Source of the DNA: Thraustochytrium sp. TN22
Taxonomy: Eukaryota > Sar > Bigyra > Thraustochytrida > Thraustochytriidae
DNA: 64,000 bases
Assembly: GCA_013306675.1 (NCBI GenBank)
Contig: JABLUY010000176.1
Coordinates: forward strand, 1 to 64,000
Direction of reading: 5' to 3'
The notes under the pieces are model-generated. The model ran no database searches. It was not told where the DNA came from and worked only from the letters and a program-made list of their open reading frames with translations. Below are positions 1 to 9,577 of the stretch, piece by piece. Made by a program: the position numbers and the translations under genes. Position 1 is the stretch's first letter. Each line of letters opens with the position of its first letter.

Positions 1-20
1 CCGCGAGGTCTCTGCTGCTG

Positions 21-82
21 CCGCGGCGCGGCGGCGGCGGCGGCGGCGGCCGCGGCGGCGCGGGCGGCGGCGGCGCGGCGGG
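21..82. repeat. CGG-rich triplet tract in the 5' leader
   Basis: Nearly pure GCG/CGG triplets lie just upstream of the first gene's ATG. This is probably GC-rich leader or promoter DNA; no gene is visible in the first 142 bases. Confidence 0.6.
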
Positions 83-142
83 AGCGGCGTCGACTCCTCG
101 GCGCAGGAGCTGCAGCTGCAGCTGGCGCAGCAGCGGGGCGCC

Positions 143-2080
143 ATGGGGGAGAAGGAGAAGAAGGAGAAGAAGAGCAAGAAGCGCAGCAAGAAGCGCGCGG
201 CGGAGGACGTGGAGGCCGGCGCCAGCGCCGGCGGCGGCGGCGGCGGCGGGCGGCGGCGGCTCGTGGTGGTGGCGGCGCTGGCCGTGGCGCTGGCGCTGGC
301 GCTGTGGCTGTCGCGCAGCGGCGGCGAGGGCAGCGGCGCTGCCGGGGCGGCGGCGACGCCCGCGGCGGAGGCGAGTGCGAGCAAGCGCAAGCGCAAGCGT
401 AAGAACGATGACGACGACGGCGCGGACAGCGACGAGGAGGCGGAGAAGGGGCTCTCGGACGTGATCATGATCGAGAGCGAGCACGGCGAGCTGGGCTGGC
501 ACCGGCTGCAGGGCCCGTTGGTGACAAAACGGGCGCCGCGCGAGTGCAGCATCCGGCGCATCGCGCCGCAGGTGACGGCGCCGTTCTACGTGCTCAACAA
601 GAAGCTGGACTGGAAGCGGCGCATCTACGCGTGCGTGCGCGCCGGCAAGCAGGCGTGCCCGCGCGCCGTCATGGACGACTTTTTGGCGCGCCGGTGGAAG
701 GTCAAGGCGAGCGAGCAGCCGCTCGAGGACCGCGCGCTGTCGACCTTTGTGCTGACGGACGGTAAGACGCTGGCGAAGTTGCGCGCCAGCAAGCCCGAGG
801 TCTTTCACACGGTGTACACCAAGCACGAGGGCAGCACGTACCTGAACGCGCTCATGGGCGCGGACGGCCTGGACGGCACGCTTGTGGAGCAGTTCGCGGC
901 GCGGTCGCGGTTCACCAAGAGCTTCGGGTGCTCGTATAACGCGCTCAAGATCCAGCCGCCACAGTTCCTCTACGACGCATCCTCAGAGTGCGCCAAGATG
1001 GAAAAGGCCATGGAGAGGCACCCGGACGGACGATGGGTGTTGGCGGAGTGGGACCCGGCGGCGGACGTGGGCGAGGAGAAGGTGACGACCACAACGACGG
1101 CGCAGCTGCGCGGCAAGGACGGCGCCTCCTTTTGCCGGGAGCACGCGCGCGTCTCCTCGTCGCGCGACGCGCGCAAGCTGGCGAGCCTCATCGTGGATAA
1201 CCCCTTCATGGGCTACGACAGCAAGCTCTTTGATGTGCGCGCTTACCTGCTCATCGCGAGCACCATGCCGCTGGTGGTCTTTTTCCGCCAGGGCTACGTG
1301 CGCACGGCGAGCGGGTCCGCCTTTAGCTCGCCGTACCAGTTCGACGGCAGCAACCAGGAGGTGTCCATGGACGCCTTCCAGGAGCACCTGGCGCGCGAGA
1401 AGATCACCGGCTCGCACTACGTGGACACCTTTCTGCAGAGTTCCATGAAGCAGGTGGCGCTCTTCGCCTTTCACGCTGCGCGTGCCAAGATTCGCCGGCG
1501 CCGCGGCTCGTACCAGATCTTCAGCATGGACTTTGTCATTGACAAGACCTTCCGCGTCTACCTGGAGAAGACCTCGGGCATGCCCGAGCTGGAGCCGCAC
1601 CATCGCATGGACGTCGCCTCGCTGGTGGCTAACATGCATGATCTCGTGCAGGAGCTGCAGGAGGTGCCCGACGGCGTGGAGGGTCTGCGCGAGGGCGACA
1701 AGTACGGCCGCTGGGAGATGATCTTTAGCGAGCTGCGCGAGACCTGCGACAAGATCCCGTACAACCCGTGCGTGAGCTTCATCGAGTACAACGATCGCGA
1801 CCTGACCAAGCGCAACAAGAAGATTGGCAAGGTTCAGCAGACCGACAAGCGCCTCGGTAACGAGCTGCGCCGCATCAACAAGAAGCGCGAGGAGAAGATC
1901 AAGAACCTCTGCCGCGGCGTCCACATTAGCTACCCGAGCACAAAGTGCTCCAAGTACTTTCAGAGCCTTGAGGACGCGGACTTCGAGAAGCGCTTCAAGG
2001 AGCATGAAAACTCCTTCAACCCGAACGACTTTCGTCTGCCCAAGCCGGGCGAGGTGTTTCCTCACGAGATTGTCGAGTAG
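143..2080 (+). CDS. Membrane-anchored TTL-like (ATP-grasp) protein
   Basis: 645 aa. The ATG sits in a good context (gcgccATGg). A Lys-rich N-terminus (residues 1-38) is followed by one hydrophobic helix (about 40-56, VVVAALAVALALALWL), then an acidic/basic linker and a large soluble domain, which predicts a type II topology. The domain resembles tubulin-tyrosine-ligase-like ATP-grasp enzymes: FDVRAYLLIAS (363-373) corresponds to the FD-R-y-L strand of TTLs, and FSMDFVIDKTFRVYLEK (about 460-476) corresponds to the G-D---D-----LLEVN strand. In this reading the metal-binding Glu is kept but the Asn of the EVN motif is Thr, so catalytic activity is uncertain. The C-terminus (about 540-640) is charged and Lys-rich with several Cys. 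Because of the membrane anchor the domain may lie in the secretory lumen, where tubulin would not be the substrate. Family assignment is fairly good; the function is inference. Confidence 0.7.
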   Translation: MGEKEKKEKKSKKRSKKRAAEDVEAGASAGGGGGGGRRRLVVVAALAVALALALWLSRSGGEGSGAAGAAATPAAEASASKRKRKRKNDDDDGADSDEEAEKGLSDVIMIESEHGELGWHRLQGPLVTKRAPRECSIRRIAPQVTAPFYVLNKKLDWKRRIYACVRAGKQACPRAVMDDFLARRWKVKASEQPLEDRALSTFVLTDGKTLAKLRASKPEVFHTVYTKHEGSTYLNALMGADGLDGTLVEQFAARSRFTKSFGCSYNALKIQPPQFLYDASSECAKMEKAMERHPDGRWVLAEWDPAADVGEEKVTTTTTAQLRGKDGASFCREHARVSSSRDARKLASLIVDNPFMGYDSKLFDVRAYLLIASTMPLVVFFRQGYVRTASGSAFSSPYQFDGSNQEVSMDAFQEHLAREKITGSHYVDTFLQSSMKQVALFAFHAARAKIRRRRGSYQIFSMDFVIDKTFRVYLEKTSGMPELEPHHRMDVASLVANMHDLVQELQEVPDGVEGLREGDKYGRWEMIFSELRETCDKIPYNPCVSFIEYNDRDLTKRNKKIGKVQQTDKRLGNELRRINKKREEKIKNLCRGVHISYPSTKCSKYFQSLEDADFEKRFKEHENSFNPNDFRLPKPGEVFPHEIVE

Positions 2081-2643
2081 CGGCGCACTCTGTTGTTCTT
2101 CGGCCCTGTCTCTGGCGCTGCATGCTGCATACTCACCTGGTGGAAGGATGGGCGGGCATGCTGCATACTCAACTCACCTGGTGGAAGGATGGGCGGGCAT
2201 GCTGCATGCTCAACTCACCTGGTGGAAGGATGGGCGGGCATGCTGCATACTCAACTCACCTGGTTGAAGGAAGGGCGGGCATGCTGCATACACACCTGGT
2301 GGAAGGCTTGGCGGGCATACGCGTAGTGTGTGTTCCAGCATTCGCGACGTATCATGGTAGCTTGCGCAGGCAGCCTTGCGGCGCTCGCCTCTCGCTACCA
2401 ATCATCTCGCCAAGCGAGCTAGCGAAAGCTAGCTTGAAGCTGGCTGCAGCTAAAACCTGCAAGCCGACAAGCGGAAAAGCAGCAACAAAAGGAAGCCATT
2501 CCAAGAGCGGTGAAAAGAGTAGGTGCAAATGGTGTGTGAATCAACTCAAAGTCTCTCGTGTGCATCGTGGTCAGGTCGAAATTGGCTTGCCGGTGGGCCC
2601 AGGCCAACCGACCGCAAGCACGCAAGCACGCACGCTCATCGCG
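2081..2643. other. Convergent spacer between TTL-like gene and kinase
   Basis: 563 bp between two 3' ends. It holds the 41-bp minisatellite listed separately, then AGCTAGC-rich DNA around 2410-2450. No coding potential is recognised. Confidence 0.7.
2122..2316. repeat. Minisatellite, 36-41 bp unit, five copies
   Basis: Units start at 2122, 2158, 2199, 2240 and 2281, each beginning ATGCTGCATRCTCA and ending AAGG-TGGGCGGGC. The middle three are 41 bp; the outer two are 36 bp and lack an internal 5 bases. The array lies directly 3' of the TTL-like stop codon. The units stay open in several frames but show no protein features. Confidence 0.95.
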
Positions 2644-4335
2644 TCATGCAGCGGTCAGGTCGGTGTTGGCCGCGTCCGCGGCCGTGTTCTCCTTGGTGGA
2701 GGTGTCATCTGTGGTCGAGGCCGAGGGCGAGTGGACGTCCTTGATGGAGGACTCGGACAGGCCGCGGTTGGAGATGCCACCGAAGATCTTGAAGCGTACG
2801 GCCGCCTGCCAGGTGTTGCGCAAGAGTGTGATCTTACGCTGGCCGATCCAGGCGCGCATCTCCGCGAGGTTGCCGCTGAGGTTGATCTCGTCGTCGGAGC
2901 CGGCCAAGAAGGGGTGCTTGAGCAGCTCCGGAATGGTGGCGCGCTCCTTCGGGTCAGCCACCAGCATGCGCGACACAAAGGCCTTGGCGTCCGCCGACAC
3001 AGGGTCCCACCAGGGCTCCGTGAACTCGAACTGCGCCTCGCGAATGGCCTGGAAGAGCTTCTTCTTGTTCTCCTGGCGAAAGGGCGGGAAGCCCGACAGC
3101 AGAATGTAGCAGATGACGCCAAGGCTCCACACGTCACAGGAGCCGCCCTCGTACCTGCGCGAGAGCACCTCAGGTGCCACGTAGCTGGGCGTGCCGCAGG
3201 CAGTTTGCAGGCTGCTGAAGCTGTCCTCGGTGATTTCCTTGGCGAAACCAAAGTCAGCCAGCTTGATGGAGTTGTCGTCCGACGCGTCCGTGAGCAGAAT
3301 GTTTTCCGGCTTGAGGTCGCGGTGGATGATGCCCTTGGAGTGGCAGTACTGCACGGCGTCCAGCAGCTTGGCCATGATCTTGCGCACGTCTTCCTCGGCG
3401 TAGTACTCGCGCTGCACGATGCGCTCGAAGAGCTCGCCGCCCGCCGCGTACTCGGTCACAATGTACAGCTTGTCCGCATCCTCGAAGTGTTCAATGTAGC
3501 CGATAATGCACGGGTGCTTGAGTGTGGCCAGAATCTGCACCTCGCGCAGGATGGACTCAAGCTCGCGCTTCTTGAGCCGCGCCTTGGAGATGGCCTTGAT
3601 GGCAACCTTGGTGCCCTGCGCGGTCTCCGCCAGGTACACCTTGGAGTACGCGCCGCTGCCCAGCTTCTTGACGATGCGGTAGCGGCTTTGCTGGCCTTCC
3701 TCCTCTGTGCGCGCGCCGGCCTCGCTGCTCTCCGCCACTTCGGGCGGAGCCGCGGCCTGCTTCTCCGGGACGGCGCTGTCCCCTGGTGCTGCGGAGGTCG
3801 CAGCGGCAGTAGCGGCTGCTTCTGGCGGCTGCTGCTGATCCTGCTGCTGCTGCTGCTGCTGCTCCTGCTTCCCCGCCTCCTCCTCCTTCACCGAAGGCTG
3901 CGTTGCCTGATCCATGGCGCCGTTCTGCGCCTCGGCCTGCGCGTGCTGGGGCTCGTGCACGTCCAGGTCCTTGCGCGGCGCCTCCTCCGCGTTCTCGCCG
4001 CGCGCCTGGGCCTCTCCCTTTCCGTTGGCGCCGTCTTCCGCTCGCGGCTCTCCGCCGGCGCCTGCGCCCTCGCGCGCGCTCTCGCCCTCGCCCGCGCGCG
4101 TCTCCGCGGCGCCGCCCTGCGCGGCCGCGTGACTCTGCGCCTGCGCCTGCTGCTGCGTCTGCGCCTCGCGATGCTCCGCCGCCGCCGCCGCCGCCTGCGC
4201 GCCGCCGCCCGCGCCGCCGCCCGCGCCGAACTGGTCCTTCGCCGCCTCGCCGCCCTCCCGCGCGCGCGGCCGCGCGCAGCCCGCGCCCATCCTGGACTGC
4301 TGCGCGCGCGCGCCGCTCGCCGCGCCTTCGATCAT
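2644..4335 (-). CDS. Ca2+/calmodulin-dependent-type serine/threonine kinase
   Basis: 563 aa from the ATG at 4335; the same frame extends upstream only through a TTG, so the ATG is preferred. Residues 1-215 are low complexity (Ala/Gln/Glu-rich, with a Gln run near 160-170). The kinase domain spans about 219-478: Gly loop GSGAYSKV, VAIK lysine 247, catalytic HRDLKPEN 338-345, DFG 361-363, APE 387-389, and closing motif LLKHPFL, all intact. Sequence and length fit the CAMK group. After the domain comes a basic, Trp-containing segment (RKITLLRNTWQAAVRFKIF, about 500-518) that looks like an autoinhibitory/calmodulin-binding helix. There are no EF hands, so it is CaMK-like rather than a plant-type CDPK. 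It is predicted to be a soluble signalling kinase; substrates are unknown. Confidence 0.9.
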   Translation of the reverse strand: MIEGAASGARAQQSRMGAGCARPRAREGGEAAKDQFGAGGGAGGGAQAAAAAAEHREAQTQQQAQAQSHAAAQGGAAETRAGEGESAREGAGAGGEPRAEDGANGKGEAQARGENAEEAPRKDLDVHEPQHAQAEAQNGAMDQATQPSVKEEEAGKQEQQQQQQQDQQQPPEAAATAAATSAAPGDSAVPEKQAAAPPEVAESSEAGARTEEEGQQSRYRIVKKLGSGAYSKVYLAETAQGTKVAIKAISKARLKKRELESILREVQILATLKHPCIIGYIEHFEDADKLYIVTEYAAGGELFERIVQREYYAEEDVRKIMAKLLDAVQYCHSKGIIHRDLKPENILLTDASDDNSIKLADFGFAKEITEDSFSSLQTACGTPSYVAPEVLSRRYEGGSCDVWSLGVICYILLSGFPPFRQENKKKLFQAIREAQFEFTEPWWDPVSADAKAFVSRMLVADPKERATIPELLKHPFLAGSDDEINLSGNLAEMRAWIGQRKITLLRNTWQAAVRFKIFGGISNRGLSESSIKDVHSPSASTTDDTSTKENTAADAANTDLTAA

Positions 4336-7241
4336 CGATTCCAACCTTGGGCACGGGCCGCCGCGGCCTATCCGCGCGCTTGGGCCGCTTCGCGCACGCG
4401 CCCGCGCCCGGGGCGCGTGCAGCGCGGGTCATGGCTGGCGGCGCGCCGGGCGCCGCGAGCGAGCGCAAGGCGCGCGGCGGCGGGCGCGCCGAGCTCGGCC
4501 GCGCCGTCATCGTCGCCGCGGCGCGGCGCGGCCGCTGCCGGCGCTCCTCCATAGCGTTGCCGCCAGGGACGCTAACAGCTTAGCGCTCTCTCTAGCTACT
4601 AGCTCTAGCTATGAGCTAGATTGTTAGCGTTTTAGCCTGAGCCTAGCGGAAGAAGCCTCCTTGCAGTGCTCAGGCTGAGCGACGGGCCGCCGGGAAGCGG
4701 GCGCCGGCGGGGCCTGACTGTGAGGAGCTTGCGCGCAGACTGTTGCAGTGCATGGTCTGCGCAGCTGCCGGTTGGAGCAATGGCCAGGGCCGCAGGCGGC
4801 ACGTCCGTCGCCGCCGCCGCCGTCGACTCGGAGGGGAGCGCGGGCAGTCGCAGGCATTGGAGGCGCCGTCAGCGCCGCCGCGGCGACGCGGTGGCCGTGG
4901 ACACCGCAGCGACTCACGTGCGTGCCACTTGCAGTGGTGAGCGCGAGCAGCGAAGTCACATGTGGTGAGTGACCTCGGGAAACGAACTGTCGGAGCGTTG
5001 CCTACCGGCGTGGCGCGGCCCGTATGCGGTCTGCGCAAGACTGGCGGGCCGCGCGAGGCTTGGACTTGAGATCAGGCGATTCGGAGCGAGTGAGCAACCG
5101 CGGCGAGAAAGAGGTCACGAGCGCCACGACGAAGCCACTTTCCGATGGCTTAACGCAGCCTTTCGCGGCTTGCTGAGAGAGAGGCAGCATGCCTGCCTGG
5201 GTGACGTACGTGTCGTCGGCTTACCAGTGCTGGTGACAATGGACTTGTCAGTCTCGTGCGGTCTTGGGCAACTGGATGTCCGATCGCTAGTCACTGGGAC
5301 AATGTTCACTGGCTTGCTTAGTGCGGCGCAAACGACATGTGTTGTCTGCTGCGAGGCCCTCCTTGGTTTTCATGCATCTCATCAAAGCCGGAGCGGAGCA
5401 CCTGGACGAAACCAAAAGCGAACCAACGTCCGCATTCTGACAGTTTTGGCTGACTTGAGCTGCAGCCGACTCGAAAAAGTCTGCAGCACGTGTCCACCGT
5501 CATTGAGTGTACGTCCTTACAAATACAAGGCTTGGTAGGACTACAGGACCCGGCAGTTGGTGCGGTAGGACTAGCTTACGCGGAACGAAGCGCGTACTAC
5601 CCGGCGCCAGCGCGCGCCAGCGCCGCTCAATGTTCAGCGTTCGAACAGATCGAAGTTCTGGGAACGCAATGGTACGCGCAAGCGCGCGCAAGCGCGCGCA
5701 AGCGAGCCCAAGGGATCGCGCGGCGGCCGCGGCCCTAGCTAGCGAAACGCCCTTGCGAACGAGCGAGCGACTCGGAGCGAGTGGAGCGAGCGCGCAAGTG
5801 CGAGGAGCGCGGCTGCCTTCGCGGCCAGTGGAGATGAGGACGAGACGGAGGCAACGAACGACAAGAGCTCCGGCTTCCAAGTGAGTCGCTTCGGGCTGGA
5901 TTGCACGCTGGCTTGGTGGCCAACGGGCCAAGTCAAGTCCCAGCCGGGCTGAGCTGGCGGCCAACTAGCTGCCAGCGGCCAGACCGAAGGCCGGACACGA
6001 CACGCAAGTCCAGGCGAGCCGTCTCGTCTCTTGCTGTGCAGTGGGCAGCTCGAAGCAAGTACCTGACTCGCCAGACTGCACATCAAGGACAGCAATCGGC
6101 TGCACGGCCCGGGCACGCGCTGCAGACTCAATCGGCGCGGCTCCGAGGCCGGTGGCTGCGCGGCGAATCGCTCTGGCTGTGTCTGGCAGCACCATGTTGC
6201 TCATAGTTCTTCCACTGGCCATGGTGGCTCAGGCCGGTAGCGGCCTCCAAGTCAGCCAGCCTGAGCGGGAGCCTGGCGGAGGTTGCCAGTGGGAGGTACT
6301 CCCACACATCACTGGCAGCCAAGGATCGAGAGAGCAAGCGACTGGCGAGCAGGTAAGCGCAGCGCGGACCGGAGCGAGCACAGCACGGCACGCGTCGCGC
6401 GCCGCTGGCGCGCCGCTGGCGCGAGCGGGCGCGCATGCAGGATCCAGAGGCGCGCGCTCTTTGCCAGCGTCTTGGAGCTGCGACGGAGGAGAAAGTCCAA
6501 GGACCCGGGGTCCTTTGTTGACAAGAGCCGCCTGTCTCCGAACGGCCAGCTGCGGGCCGAGTGGAAGCCGCCACATAAAGCCGCTTCCAAGTGAGCCGCT
6601 GCAAGCCGGGCCGAGCCGAGCCGCGTCGCGAGCCGCCGTGGCCGCACGGGCCTGGCTGCTTGCCTGGAGCGAGAAGAACCCATCGGCCACGAGCGGCCCA
6701 TCCCTTGCGTCTGTCTCTCGCGCAGGCGAAGAGGCCGTGCATTGGTCTCGCACTCGCGACGACAAGAAAATTGCGCAGCGCGGCCAGCAAGGCTCCTCAC
6801 GCGCCAGTCGGGGAGAGGGTTACCGGGCCAAGGGTCGGCGACCGCGGCCGCAACCAGGCGGGCGCCCGAGCCAGCTCAGGGCCCGGCCCGGGCGCGGCTC
6901 CCCCTGGGCCCGGCTCAACGTGAACTTGAAGCCCTCAGCCTGAGCTGACTCGACCTGAAGGTGAACTTGAAATTGAATTTGGACTTGAAGCCGCAGTGGG
7001 TTAGACTGCTTGTGGGACGCGCCGCGCGCGCCCGCGCGTGCATGTCCATGTCTCAGGTTGCCAGTGCGGCTCGGCTCTCGACCAAGCTTCCTTCCTGCCT
7101 AGCGAGCCTGAGCTGCAAGCAATGCGTGCAAATGGCTCAGCCGTCAGCGCTAGCTGCCGCTGTGCGGCTGCGTTGATGATCATGATGGAACCGCGCGTTG
7201 CGTAAACCAGGACCTCGCTCTCCAAGTTGGTTCGCATGATT

Positions 7242-7262
7242 GCGCGCGCGCGCGCGCGCGCG
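7242..7262. repeat. (GC)n dinucleotide microsatellite
   Basis: 21 bases of uninterrupted alternating GC. This sequence class can adopt Z-DNA. Confidence 0.9.
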
Positions 7263-9009
7263 TGCTTTGGCGGCTCCAGATGGTTGAGTGGATAGCGTGC
7301 GCTGGCTGGCCAGCTGAGCCCCTTTGAAGGGAAGCAAAAACTCGCGGCGACGTGCGGACCCAGATGGACCGAGTCGGACAGGATGCAGCTGCAGCATACA
7401 ATTGCGCCAACGCCGCAACCATGCGCGCCTGATTTCGAGTGCGCAGATGCGCGTCTCCGCCGCCTGCGGCCAGCTTGTCCGACGGCCGCGAGTAGGAAGG
7501 ACGATGGCTGCGAGTCCTTGCTTCAAGTCGTTTGTCGGCGGCCACGGTGCTCGGGCCGACGGGCGACCCGGCCCGGCGGCCTCTGTCTCCAAGTAAACAG
7601 GCCGCGACGCTTCTTTTCCTTACATTAGAGGTGCCAGCGGAGAGCCACTCACTGGCATCCTCCGCGCTAATGGCCGGGCCGCTGCTGTAGGCCAGCCGAT
7701 CACCGTTGATCGAAGAGCAGGCGCGCGCAACGCCGCGCTACTAGGGCCTAAGGTGAGAGTCGCGCCACGGAGCAAGTCGATGTCAACACGCCGACAAGGA
7801 CAGAACCCCACAAAGGCCTGTTTTGCGTCCGCCAAAGCCCGAGGCACCATCACGTGCACGTGCTGGGCGTGCCGTCTAGCTAGCTCGCTAGGAACCCGTT
7901 AGTGCGAAATGCTCAGTTATGCGAGGAGGACGCAAGGGAGCAAGTTGGAGAAGTAGCCCCCGGTCGCTGGCCACAGAGGCTGTCGGAGTTACGTCGTGGC
8001 GCTTTCCCTCCGTGTCAGCGCAGCGTCAAGTTTTCGCCACGCGGCGTCAGCTGGGGGGCTGCCAGGCTCTCAGACGCCATCGTCTCGTGCTTCTCTTGGA
8101 TACGTCATGGCTTTAGACACGCTGCCTCCAGGCGTGTTGCGTTACTTGCTCCCCATACCGCGGGCGGCCTCCCGCTGGCGATTGCACTCGCGCGCGATCA
8201 TCAAGCCACCAGCCTGCACCAGGCCAGTTGTGGGAAGTTTGTTTTGGAAGTGCGGGAAGGGTACGCGCACATTGTGGAAGGCTGATGCGGCACTCGGGTT
8301 GAACGTCGTTGGCCGTGCACGAGCCGCCGGTGGCAGCGGCGAGCCTCGGTGGAGCACGCGCTCGGCGCTGCGGCCAGCCACCATGGCCTCTGCAACCCGC
8401 ACAGTCTGGGAGTGGCTGCGCCATGGCCGTTCGACGCCCGTCCGGGCCTGGCGGCAGGCTGCTCCCCCCAGGCGAGTCGCGTCGTATCGCGGGTGTCCTC
8501 CGAGTCGGGCAAGGCGGGCAAGGGCGCTTCTCGCGTTGTTTCTGTGGCTGGCAGGCTCGCGTCCGCTTTCACTGATCGGCTGACTGCCACTTGCGTTTAC
8601 GTGCAGGTGTGCGTGAAGTGGCCAACACCCATTTGCCCGGCAACTACCAAGAAGCCCGCCGGCCGCGCGCACGTGCTGCGTTGATCTTGGCGATCTTGAT
8701 TCTGGAAGGCGTGACACCAGCATCGAGGCTGCGAAAGTTGGCCACGAGACGCGCTGCGCCGCTGGCTGAAGGGAAAACGCGGGCCATGCGGCGAGATGCG
8801 CCGTGACGCTGCGCGTCTGGATTCTACGGGCCGCCGACGGCAACGGCGTCCACCGGAGGCGCCCTGACTCGGCTCGATTCGGCTCGGAACGCTTCAGCCC
8901 GACTCGGTCCACGCCTTCCCGTCGAGGACCTCGAGCTTGGACCGGACCATCGCACTCGGAAGCCGCTTTCTACTGAAGCGAAAGCAAGTGGGATGCAATC
9001 TTCCCTAGC

Positions 9010-9215
9010 TCTGTCTCTCTGCTGGTCTCAGTCTCCGTCTCCGTCTCAGTCTCTCCGTCTCAGTCTCTCAGTCTCTCCGTCTCAGTCTCTCAGTCTCTGT
9101 CACTCTCTCTCTCTCTCTCTCTGTCTGTCTCTGTCTCTGCCTCTGTCTCTGTCTCCGTCTCGGTCTCGGTCTCGACCTCCCCCCGACTCCAAGTCTCTCT
9201 CTCTGTCTCTGCCTA
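9010..9215. repeat. Polypyrimidine (TCTC/GTCTC) tract
   Basis: About 200 bp of almost pure CT on the + strand built from GTCTCNGTCTC-like words, 360-570 bp upstream of surface-protein gene A. It is a possible promoter or nucleosome-depleted element; the purine strand could form triplex DNA. No comparable tract precedes paralogs B or C. Confidence 0.85.
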
Positions 9216-9498
9216 TCCAGCCGTCCGAGCCGCGTTTCCATTTCTCTCTCCCTCCTACTTCCTCTCCAGTTCTCTCTTCCACTCGCTCGCTCGTGCAGTG
9301 GCACGCTGTTGGTTGATCGCTCCAGACTGCTGCCTCTGGCGGCTCGCCCCAGGCCGCTGCTGCAGTGCCTCTGCAGTGGCGGCTCAGGCTCGACCACCCA
9401 CCACAGTCCCCCCAGCAGAAGCATGCGCGCAGTCCGAGTCCGAGTCGTCCTGGCTGGGCGAGGCCCGGGCCACGAGACGCCGCGCGAGCTGAGAGGCA

Positions 9499-9513
9499 GC
9501 AAACCCGAAACCC
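9499..9513 (+). promoter_or_regulatory. Shared 15-bp element upstream of gene A
   Basis: GCAAACCCGAAACCC lies 79 bp before the ATG of gene A. The identical 15-mer lies 77 bp before the ATG of paralog C, although flanking leader sequence differs. It could be a core promoter or leader element, or a remnant of the duplication. It is absent before B. Confidence 0.45.
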
Positions 9514-9577
9514 AGGAGCGCGGAAGCAGAGCAAGAACAAGAAGGAAAACAAGCAAGCAAGCAAAGGCGCGAGCGAG

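Larger units (their letters stand above)
4336..9577. other. 5.2 kb gene-poor region
   Basis: Between the divergent kinase and surface-protein gene A. Open frames occur on both strands because of high GC, but none shows conserved motifs, a signal peptide, or the C/G-ending codon bias of neighbouring genes. Visible content: a CTAG-rich cluster at 4591-4619, another at 7876-7891, a (GC)n run at 7242-7262, many GCGAGC/CGAGCG words, and a polypyrimidine tract near 9.0-9.2 kb. I looked for reverse transcriptase, transposase and tRNA signatures and saw none. Multi-exon genes or non-coding RNAs could be hidden here. Confidence 0.55.

Noticed and set aside
2122-4554. 810-codon + strand frame through the minisatellite and antisense to the CaMK-like kinase
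   Set aside because: Translation is repeat peptide followed by Leu/Arg-rich shadow of the kinase on the other strand.
6041-6943. 300-codon open frame in the 5.2 kb region
   Set aside because: Ser/Arg/Ala/Pro composition in all three frames, no codon bias or motifs; expected by chance at this GC content.
9365-9577. 71-residue N-terminal extension of gene A
   Set aside because: Would bury the signal peptide; no counterpart upstream of paralog C, which starts at the equivalent ATG.
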